This document shows positions 7,722-12,223 of a DNA stretch of 12,223 nt, piece after piece. The position numbers and the translations under genes were made by a program. Position 1 is the stretch's first letter, and each line of letters starts with the position of its first letter. Where the stretch lies: assembly GCA_036524675.1 (NCBI GenBank), contig DATDBU010000121.1, forward strand, positions 1 to 12,223, in the 5' to 3' direction. This stretch comes from DATDAW01 sp036524675 (GTDB taxonomy: Bacteria > Verrucomicrobiota > Verrucomicrobiia > Chthoniobacterales > DASVRZ01). The notes beneath the pieces are model-generated. The model was not told where the DNA came from. It worked only from the letters and a program-made list of their open reading frames with translations, and did no database searches.

Positions 7722-8406
7722 TTAGGGGGTTGGTTTATTTGGGGTTACTGTGTTTTGGGAGAGATCTGGTCGCCGGCGTGTAGGAATCCGCCGGAGGAAA
7801 GCTGGCCGCTTGGATGGACGCGAGACGACGGCGCTCAGGCTGGCGCCAGGGAAAAACGGATGATCTGCGATGGGTGCCACGCACATAACGACGCCTGCCA
7901 CGCACATGGCGATGACTGCCACGCACGTGGCGATGACTGCCACGCACGTGGCGAGCGTCGCAGGGCGCCTGGCGAAATTCCACGGGCTGTGCAACAGACA
8001 CTGCCACGCACATGGCGACGATTGCCACGCACGTGGCGATGGATGCCACGCACGTGGCGATGGATGCCACGCACGCGGCGATGGATGCCACGCACGCGGC
8101 GATAGTTGCCACGTATGTGGCGATGGCTCCCACGCACCCGTCGACGATCGAAGAAAGCCTGGCGACGATCGCAACGTGCCCGGCGGAGGTTGCAACGCAC
8201 GTATCGATGGTTGCAACGTGCCGCTCCACAGATCGAAGACGCCTGCCGGGGCAGCAACGGCCGCAAATCCGGGCACCGCGACATCCGCTTCCCGTAACGA
8301 AAAAGAGAGGACCGAAACGACTGTCCCGTCGAGTCACGCTCAAGCCATCCCAGCCACCCCAAAAATCCACACCGACATCCACAGGCTTTTCGTTTACCAA
8401 AATCAC
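7722..8406 (-). pseudogene. Possible heptad-repeat protein encoded by the 21-bp array (frame interrupted)
   Basis: On the minus strand two overlapping frames together make one heptad-repeat protein. From 8406 (GTG) down to about 8000 the units read TYVATIA, ACVASIA, TCVASIA and TCVAIVA. From about 7975 to 7876 the frame ending at 7722 continues the same pattern as TCVAVIA, TCVAVIA and MCVAGVV, then runs to a C-terminal tail. The phase change coincides with one extra base between 7960 and 8003. Because the DNA unit is a multiple of three and GC-rich, every frame on both strands is open here, so an open frame is weak evidence. The only positive support is the 5-bp spacing to the gene at 7717. 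Coding status is uncertain. Confidence 0.3.
7876..8230. repeat. 21-bp minisatellite with hairpin-forming units
   Basis: Units of the form GCCACGCACGTGGCGATGGA recur every 21 bp, with exact phase at 7876, 7897, 7918 and 7939 and again from 8003 through about 8129. Degenerate copies continue to about 8230 (GCAACGTGCC, GCAACGCACGTATCG). About 17 unit lengths fit the span. Each unit holds GCCAC-GCAC-GTGGC, a 5-bp stem with a 4-base loop. A degenerate block at 7960-8002 is 43 bp instead of 42 and shifts the phase by one. There are no spacers, so it is not CRISPR. Confidence 0.85.
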
Positions 8407-8450
8407 CCCGCGCTAGCAACAAAATCTTTGAATTTCTTCGAAACTACCGG

Positions 8451-8499
8451 CACTAACGCCACGACGAAAGCAAATCGATACCTTTCGTCGCTGTTAGTC
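8451..8499 (-). other. attC-like recombination hairpin (cassette 2)
   Basis: Read on the minus strand the site is GACTAAC, AG, CGACGAAAG, an 11-base loop, CTTTCGTCG, TGGC, GTTAGTG. The outer boxes pair over 6 bp and the inner boxes over 9 bp, separated by unequal unpaired spacers, which is the folded architecture of integron attC sites. The stop codon of the 108-aa gene (TAA, plus 8494-8496) lies inside the first box, a common cassette arrangement. The right-hand box GTTAGTG departs from the GTTRRRY consensus, so function is uncertain. Confidence 0.5.
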
Positions 8500-8820
8500 G
8501 TCCTCATGACGGCACCCCAAGGATATACCAGCTTTAGCCAGAACGCCCAGGAAGGACGCCTCAAATCTGAGCACCGGCACCGATGCCGCGGACTCGACGA
8601 ACAAAGCCACATTTGAACCCGCTCCACGCATTCGGCCCAGGAACTCTGCATTTGCGCTGAGAATCTCTGTCGTGCGAGCGCACCAATTTCCTACATCGTC
8701 GTCTAACCCCAACTCCAAGACGAAAAAGTCCATCTTGTCGTTAGGACGCTCGAATGGTGGCTGAGGCACTCCCGTCACGTCGTCAATCCGAAGCAGGGAA
8801 TTGATAATTGCTGGCGGCAT
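8494..8820 (-). CDS. Cassette-encoded hypothetical protein (108 aa)
   Basis: The start ATG lies 4 bases after the attC-like GTTAAGC box that ends the beta-lactamase cassette, and the TAA stop is within the next attC-like hairpin. The gene therefore fills a ~374-bp cassette (8457-8830). The product begins MPPAIINSLLRIDD and contains FFVLELGLDDDV, then WCARTTEILSANAEFLGRM, NVALFVESAASVPVLRF and a hydrophobic end LGVLAKAGISLGC. The beta-alpha-beta pattern recalls DUF4279-like immunity or stress proteins, but I cannot confirm that. There is no signal peptide or clear Shine-Dalgarno; cassette genes usually depend on an upstream integron promoter. Confidence 0.6.
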   Translation of the reverse strand: MPPAIINSLLRIDDVTGVPQPPFERPNDKMDFFVLELGLDDDVGNWCARTTEILSANAEFLGRMRGAGSNVALFVESAASVPVLRFEASFLGVLAKAGISLGCRHEDD

Positions 8821-8824
8821 ACTC

Positions 8825-8928
8825 GCTTAACAGACTCATGCTCGGCGAGGGCCGCCGGCGACGCAAGACGTGGGATCGAGGAAAGACTCGCGCGCCAGCG
8901 CTCCGTTCGCCGGAACGCCGTGTTAGGC
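8825..8928 (-). other. attC-like site after the beta-lactamase gene
   Basis: Read on the minus strand it opens with GCCTAAC (8928-8922) and closes with GTTAAGC (8831-8825), matching the RYYYAAC ... GTTRRRY core boxes. The boxes pair with one mismatch. The 104-bp length is within the known attC range. It starts 23 bases after the beta-lactamase stop and ends 4 bases before the next start codon. An internal CGGCGA/TCGCCG pairing follows the outer boxes. Position, length and box orientation agree, though I could not compute a fold. Confidence 0.6.
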
Positions 8929-8951
8929 GTCTGGTCCGTCCGGATTCGTTT

Positions 8952-9748
8952 CTAGCCCGATGGCAAGGCTTTGATCGAGCTTAGAATTGCTCGCACCACC
9001 GCCTCCCGCTTGGGGAGGTCGTCGAACCTTTTGGGCGTGTCAATATTCAGAGCGAAAAAGACCGGGCCAGTCGGCCACTCGATCCACCCAACCCACCAAC
9101 CCACTGCCCCGCTCCAGCCGGTCTTGGCTCGCAGAATCCAATCTCGGCCCGCTCCCACGATCATGATATCCTTGAGCAAACGCTGGTGCTCGACCCGAAA
9201 GGGCAGCTCGTTTCGGTAGAGATGGCGAAGAAACGTAATTTGCTCTAGCGCTGAAATACTGAGATTTCCTTCCACCCAAAACGGATCAGTTCCCGAAGGG
9301 TCGGTGTTTCCATAATTAATTTTTCGCAGGTAGAGACCCTCACGCTCTTCACCAATCTCCCGGGCGAACTTCTGATAAACCCAACGACGGAGTTTCTCAT
9401 CGCCGAACGCAGGTTTTGGTCGTGGTTCCAAGTTTCGATCCCCCGCTTGGTTCCATCCCACGGAAAGACCTGAAACTCATCGCGAACCACACCGGCGTCT
9501 AGCGCGAAGAGGGTATGCGGAATTTTGAACGTCGAGGCGGGCGAGTAGCGTTTGCGGGCACGCGGTTCGTCGTAGATTCCTGTAGATCCGCCATCGGATC
9601 GCTCATCTGCCACTACGATCGTTCCCTCAGCGCTTGCCTCCCTAAAAAAATGCGCCCAATCAGGACGCCCCTGCTGCTTTTCTTCTGCCGAACAAACCGG
9701 CGAAAACGCAATAGCCGCAACGCATATACCTAGAACTTGGAGTTTCAT
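8952..9748 (-). pseudogene. OXA-2-like class D beta-lactamase, broken by a one-base deletion
   Basis: A serine beta-lactamase of class D, which hydrolyses beta-lactams in the periplasm. The first frame (9748 to 9245) has a signal peptide ending near residue 20 (SPVCSA). It then has RYSPASTFKIPHTLFALDAG with the active-site STFK at 72-75, and SAMRNSVV with the S-x-V motif at 120-122. The frame then slips. The second frame, open from 9461 to 8952, continues WVYQKFAREIGEE, followed by YGNTDP, FWVEGNLSISALEQ, AKTGWSG and GWWVGWIEWPTGPVFF. Adding one A at plus 9383-9384 (TCC GTC GTT TGG) joins them into about 265 residues with all class D motifs. The best resemblance I recall is OXA-2. As given, the product would be truncated and inactive. 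The gene occupies a cassette, with core boxes 11 bases before the start and 23 bases after the stop. Confidence 0.88.
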
Positions 9749-9750
9749 GA

Positions 9751-10362
9751 CTATTGACGCCTAACTATTGGTTCATGAACAGATTCCAGCGACCCTGGCC
9801 GTGAAGTGTTGTCATTCCGGGTGAGTCGGATATCCACTTCGCGTTCCACATAGTTCCATTCTTCGGTGGCGCGGAGTGCCGCAACAAGCTCGTCGAATGC
9901 GGCTGCGTCCGAAGGCGCGTAATCGAACCAGGTGAGAAAGTCGAATGGCTCACCGAGGTCCCGACTGTGGTGGAGCCTGCGCGCGATGGCGGGCAAGTAG
10001 CGGAGCCCCGTAGCGATATGTGAAGATCGCGCCTCAAATATCTCGCGCCGTTCGTCCTGAGTGAGAAGCCACCATGCCGCGGTCTTCGTAATTGGAATCA
10101 GTGCCGCGCAGGACGCTTCCGGTCGTCCGAGCGGCGCTTGAATAGCGACCAGGGAAGATTGCTCGGAACGGGTAACATAGCGTTGGTTGCTGGTAACACC
10201 TCGCAGAAGCCATCGTGCACCCATGGGAAGATCACGCAGATCGGCGTTCTGAATGTCAAGAAATGGTGCCGTCTCCAGCGATTCACCGATGACAGCATGG
10301 ATTGCTATGATGCTCCATTGGCCGGTGTCACCGCCAACGAACGTGTAAAATCGGTTGTCCAT
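9751..10362 (-). CDS. Chlorite-dismutase-family protein
   Basis: I chose ATG at 10362 (MDNRFYTFVGGDTGQWS). An in-frame ATG at 10404 would add 14 unconvincing residues. The 203-aa product has WLLRGVTSNQRYVTRSE, CAALIPITKTAAWWLLTQDE, RREIFEARSSHIATGLRYLP, then ARRLHHSRDLGEPFDFLTWF and ATEEWNYVEREVDIRL. The SHIATGLRYLP ... LHHSRDLGEPFDFLTWF block is typical of a Cld-family subgroup of dimeric alpha-beta-barrel proteins; one of H131/H132 is the likely heme ligand. Whether it degrades chlorite or acts on other peroxides or heme substrates cannot be told. The last ~20 residues (after DIRLTRN) look unconserved and cross the cassette core box, so the natural stop may have been altered by cassette insertion. 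It lies just downstream of mop on the same strand. Confidence 0.75.
   Translation of the reverse strand: MDNRFYTFVGGDTGQWSIIAIHAVIGESLETAPFLDIQNADLRDLPMGARWLLRGVTSNQRYVTRSEQSSLVAIQAPLGRPEASCAALIPITKTAAWWLLTQDERREIFEARSSHIATGLRYLPAIARRLHHSRDLGEPFDFLTWFDYAPSDAAAFDELVAALRATEEWNYVEREVDIRLTRNDNTSRPGSLESVHEPIVRRQ
9759..9765 (-). other. Cassette-type core site (GTTAGGC) upstream of the beta-lactamase
   Basis: The minus strand reads AATAGTTAGGCGTC here, with GTTAGGC matching the GTTRRRY integrase crossover box. Taking the crossover between G and TT, the beta-lactamase cassette would span 9764 down to 8831, about 934 bp, close to the size expected for an OXA-2-type cassette. No clear partner RYYYAAC box is found within 140 bp upstream, so this is a lone box or a degenerate attC. 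It overlaps the last codons of the chlorite-dismutase-like gene. Confidence 0.5.
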
Positions 10363-10387
10363 GATTGCGGTGTGAAGAAAAAGCCGC

Positions 10388-10543
10388 TCAGAGGCAACGT
10401 CCAAACTCAGGCACAGCCGGTTCCTGCCTGCCGGATTGACGGCCGAAGTCAGCCATGACGGCTGTTGGGTGGGAGTCGGCCACCGTCCCCCACGCTTTGG
10501 CGACCATGTCCTGCGCTTCGTAGACCTGCTGGCATCGCAGCAT
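10388..10543 (-). CDS. Small ORF of unknown function (51 codons)
   Basis: An open frame from ATG at 10543 reads MLRCQQVYEAQDMVAKAWGT, then VADSHPTAVMADFG, and ends EFGRCL. Its composition looks more protein-like than the alternative frames, and it fills the gap between mop and the chlorite-dismutase gene. There is no recognised domain or clear ribosome binding site. It could be the tail of a degraded gene or chance. Confidence 0.2.
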   Translation of the reverse strand: MLRCQQVYEAQDMVAKAWGTVADSHPTAVMADFGRQSGRQEPAVPEFGRCL

Positions 10544-10575
10544 CCTTCGTCGCGGTGCGAGATTTAAGAAGGCGA

Positions 10576-10785
10576 CTATGATTCTTTTTCGACGGACACT
10601 TCGGTCGCTTTAATGATGGCGAAAACGGCATCGCCCTTTTTGAGGTTCATCCGCTCGACCGAACCTGTTGTGATGATCGACGTGATTGGTCCAGCGGCGG
10701 TGTTGATGACAATTTCTGAGACGACCTTGTCAGATATGATCTGTTCAATCGTGCCGGGCAAATGATTTCGGATGCTCGTGCTCAT
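10576..10785 (-). CDS. mop: Single-domain TOBE molybdate-binding protein (Mop/molbindin)
   Basis: The product is 69 aa, the normal length for free-standing molbindins (about 68-70). MSTSIRNHLPGTIEQIISDK is followed by VVSEIVINTAAGPITSIITT and SVERMNLKKGDAVFAIIKAT, ending EVSVEKES. SVERMNLKKGDAV matches the conserved S.(E)RL.LK.GD.V segment of TOBE domains, and KATEV is the usual end. Mop proteins assemble as hexamers that store or buffer molybdate in the cytoplasm. No molybdate transporter (modABC) is visible, so it is isolated or partnered outside the window. The ATG at 10785 is the natural start by family comparison. Two short hairpins lie upstream. Confidence 0.85.
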   Translation of the reverse strand: MSTSIRNHLPGTIEQIISDKVVSEIVINTAAGPITSIITTGSVERMNLKKGDAVFAIIKATEVSVEKES

Positions 10786-10804
10786 GATGTGGCGATATGA
10801 TTTA

Positions 10805-10852
10805 CGTGTCGGGGGACACGAGAGTTGCTACGTCTGGCGACCTCACAAGGTC
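10805..10852. promoter_or_regulatory. Two short hairpins upstream of mop
   Basis: CGTGTC-GGGG-GACACG (10805-10820) and GACCT-CACA-AGGTC (10839-10852) are perfect inverted repeats of 6 and 5 bp with 4-base loops, 20 to 70 bases before the mop start. No T-run follows on either strand, so they are not typical intrinsic terminators. They could be an operator or a 5'-leader structure. The rest of the ~280-bp gap to 11064 shows no convincing gene; one open frame (10802-11077) has no recognisable features. Confidence 0.3.
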
Positions 10853-11063
10853 AGTGACGGCTAGGGAACGCGCAAGACCGCAATGTGAAAAGGAACGAGA
10901 CAAGCAACCCGAAACAAAGGTGAGGAGGTTTATGAGGCATTTGCTGATGGGGTTGTTCAAGTTGCCGAAGGCCATGACCGGGTGTGCAGCAGCCTTATCA
11001 AAGTGCGCGGTCAACCAGCCCGACCATTTGCGGAGCCGTTGACCGTGTTGCAATGGAGACGCT

Positions 11064-11480
11064 TCACTCAATTGCATGACGACCGTTGGAACTGGGTGAT
11101 AGAAAGCGAGTCGCGATCCAAGCGTGAAGACGCCGAGAAACGAAATCGAGCGACAGGGCTACGACGATACCGGCAACCGCGCCACCGAGCGCGCCGTAGA
11201 CGAGGACCGGCCAACCGCCGCCATATGCAACGAAGAATGCCTCGGCGAGCCACGCACAGACTGCGCCTGCTGGGATCCCGGCGAGAATGCCGCACTGAAG
11301 AAGGAACGCCCGGATACCAGCAGCAGGCCGCCCGGTGCGAAGCCCGATGACGAATGACGAGGAGATAACGCCCAGACCGAGGAGCGCACCTGCGAGAACG
11401 CACGCAGCGAGACCGATGGAAATGCCGATGCCGATGAGAACCAGCGCGACGACGAGAAAGACGAGTCCGAATAGCGCCAT
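11064..11480 (-). CDS. Small integral membrane protein, four predicted helices
   Basis: From ATG at 11480 the 138-aa product begins MALFGLVFLVVALVLIGIGI. It has hydrophobic segments near residues 3-22, 25-45, 58-82 and 92-112, separated by short loops (GLRTGRPAAG; FFVAYGGGWP). The C-terminal tail DFVSRRLHAWIATRF is basic, which suggests a cytoplasmic end. The frame is open upstream to 11627, but those residues (polar, Arg/Gln/Ser-rich) look non-coding, so I prefer 11480; the ATG at 11567 is the alternative. It lies downstream of a GTTAGAC core box at 11642-11648 and could be a cassette gene, although no attC is found after its stop. Function unknown. Confidence 0.55.
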   Translation of the reverse strand: MALFGLVFLVVALVLIGIGISIGLAACVLAGALLGLGVISSSFVIGLRTGRPAAGIRAFLLQCGILAGIPAGAVCAWLAEAFFVAYGGGWPVLVYGALGGAVAGIVVALSLDFVSRRLHAWIATRFLSPSSNGRHAIE

Positions 11481-11641
11481 GCCGTGAAGTTGTCCCGTTT
11501 CACAGGTGCTGGCAATGCTTCGTTCACAGAAAGCCCCAGAAATGCTTGTTATATCCCGGCTCGACATATCCTGGCCACCGTTGTCTTGCTGCCGGTTCCG
11601 AGTCGCGACAATCCTCGCCCTCCTCAATGCAGTTTGTTTGC

Positions 11642-11648
11642 GTCTAAC
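11642..11648 (-). other. Cassette-type core site (GTTAGAC)
   Basis: The minus strand reads AATAGTTAGACGC, a match to GTTRRRY that shares the 12-base pattern AATAGTTAG(G/A)CG with the box at 9759-9765. It sits between the secretin-like gene stop (11688) and the membrane-protein gene. As at 9759, no good RYYYAAC partner is seen upstream. The sharing suggests a common site family, but a 7-base box alone occurs often by chance. Confidence 0.35.
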
Positions 11649-11687
11649 TATTTAGGGAGTGTTGTTCCGAAGCCGTTTCTTCGCGAG

Positions 11688-12223
11688 TCATTTGATTGGT
11701 GTGGCAGTCGCCCGAAGAACGAAAACCTCCATGTAGTTTTCGGGTTTGGGAAGGAGATGAACAGCAAGAAGTGTGTGCTGGCCGCTCTGGACCGTTACAG
11801 TCGCGTTGGTCTTCGATACAAAGAATCGGGGCTGATCTACCTTCAAAATTTTGCCGCTCGCAGTCTTGGTGGCGTTGTAGGAATCGAAGCCGAGTAACTC
11901 GACACGCTGAGGGGCCACATCGACGCGGATGGAATCGCCGCCGCTACTGACGTGTGGTTCTACTTCGAGGGTGACTTCGACGGCCCGGGTTTCATAGGTG
12001 CCAGGTAGTGGCACGTCATTAACTGGGTTTGCGTCTGGAGCGGGAGAGCCCTTCGCTTCGGAGTTCTGCGGTGGATCGAACTCCGTTGGATAGCGCTTCT
12101 CAACGAATGTCTCACTGATGCCCCGCACGCCATCAATCGTGTTGACGACGAGATATCCCGTCAGGACTGCTTCCTTGCGCTGGACGGCGGCGAGAAGCTG
12201 GGTGACGGCTCCATCTGTTTTCT
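11688..12223 (-). CDS. Verrucomicrobial secretin-like protein, C-terminal part (partial)
   Basis: The minus-strand frame is open to the right edge and stops at 11688, giving about 177 residues of a longer protein. A GTG at 12128 is in frame, but the sequence upstream is equally protein-like (TDGAVTQLLAAVQRKEAVL, then GYLVVNTIDGVRG), so it is not the start. FVEKRYPTEFDPPQ is followed by TYETRAVEVTLEVEPHVSSG, SIRVDVAPQRVELLGFDSY, FFVSKTNATVTVQSGQ and LLAVHLLP. This order (YPTEFDPP, then a VEVEP-type strand, then VELLGF, then a VTVxxGQT-type strand) is that of type II/III secretion-system secretin-domain proteins expanded in Verrucomicrobiota. Such proteins form outer-membrane pores or act in pilus or competence-like machines. 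The ending lacks the usual ILGDIP segment, so it is a divergent relative. Confidence 0.65.
   Translation of the reverse strand, partial: KTDGAVTQLLAAVQRKEAVLTGYLVVNTIDGVRGISETFVEKRYPTEFDPPQNSEAKGSPAPDANPVNDVPLPGTYETRAVEVTLEVEPHVSSGGDSIRVDVAPQRVELLGFDSYNATKTASGKILKVDQPRFFVSKTNATVTVQSGQHTLLAVHLLPKPENYMEVFVLRATATPIK

Noticed and set aside
7040..7783. 247-codon plus-strand frame
   Set aside because: It is antisense to the intact 237-aa gene, which has a coherent domain layout. The plus-strand product is of low complexity with no recognisable motif.
7876..8230. CRISPR-like array of palindromic repeats
   Set aside because: The 21-bp units are back to back with no spacers.
7870..8616. 248-codon plus-strand frame with ATHVAM repeats as a gene
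   Set aside because: Repeat-driven openness exists in all six frames. Beyond the array it overlaps the minus-strand attC-like hairpin and cassette gene, and no ribosome binding site or domain is seen.
10805..10820. Intrinsic terminator
   Set aside because: The stem is followed by no T-run on either strand.
10802..11077. 91-codon minus-strand frame between the membrane protein and mop
   Set aside because: It has no recognisable domain or ribosome binding site, overlaps the upstream stop, and runs through two hairpins. It is not supportable as a gene.

Overview
The window is high-GC bacterial DNA, and nearly every supportable gene lies on the minus strand. It most resembles an accessory region of a Verrucomicrobiota (Opitutaceae-like) genome. 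Three things suggest this: the partial gene at the right edge has the YPTEFDPP signature of verrucomicrobial secretin-like proteins; the 237-aa MAKSDY... protein is of a type I associate with that phylum; and an intergenic CTTGGTGTCTTGGTGG-type repeat is present. The placement comes from recall, not from a database search.

Layout from left to right. (1) 1-2727: a STAND-type P-loop NTPase followed by TPR repeats of exactly 138 bp. It is split by one extra base in a six-G run (841-846) and runs off the left edge. (2) 2899-6302: remains of one large gene encoding a PD-(D/E)XK-like nuclease domain, an SF2 helicase and seven helicase-associated (HA) domains. About 420 bp of it (5345-5764), carrying helicase motifs I to II, is inverted, and at least four single-base indels break the frame. 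Re-inverting on paper restores an exact DEAH box. (3) 6362-6688: an hsdM (type I restriction methylase) remnant with a large internal deletion. Parts 2 and 3 look like a decayed restriction/defence island. (4) 6818-6975: a short element with inverted-repeat ends. (5) 7004-7717: an intact 237-aa protein of unknown function, preceded by a 21-bp tandem array whose units are themselves small hairpins (7876-8230).

(6) 8451-9765: an integron-like pair of gene cassettes. One carries an OXA-2-like class D beta-lactamase broken by a one-base deletion, with an attC-like site (8825-8928) just after it. The other encodes a 108-aa protein whose stop codon lies inside a second attC-like hairpin (8451-8499). 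No integrase is visible. (7) 9751-10362: a chlorite-dismutase-family protein. (8) 10576-10785: a single-domain Mop molybdate-binding protein. (9) 11064-11480: a small four-helix membrane protein. (10) 11688-12223: a partial verrucomicrobial secretin-like gene. A cassette-type core box at 11642-11648 suggests the cassette-like region may extend to here.

Together the window reads as a mobile/defence neighbourhood in decay: an NLR-like NTPase, a nuclease-helicase, a methylase remnant, repeats and cassettes. Several genes are broken by single-base indels, often in short homopolymers, so assembly error must be excluded before they are called true pseudogenes. The inversion and the hsdM deletion are not explained by base-level errors.
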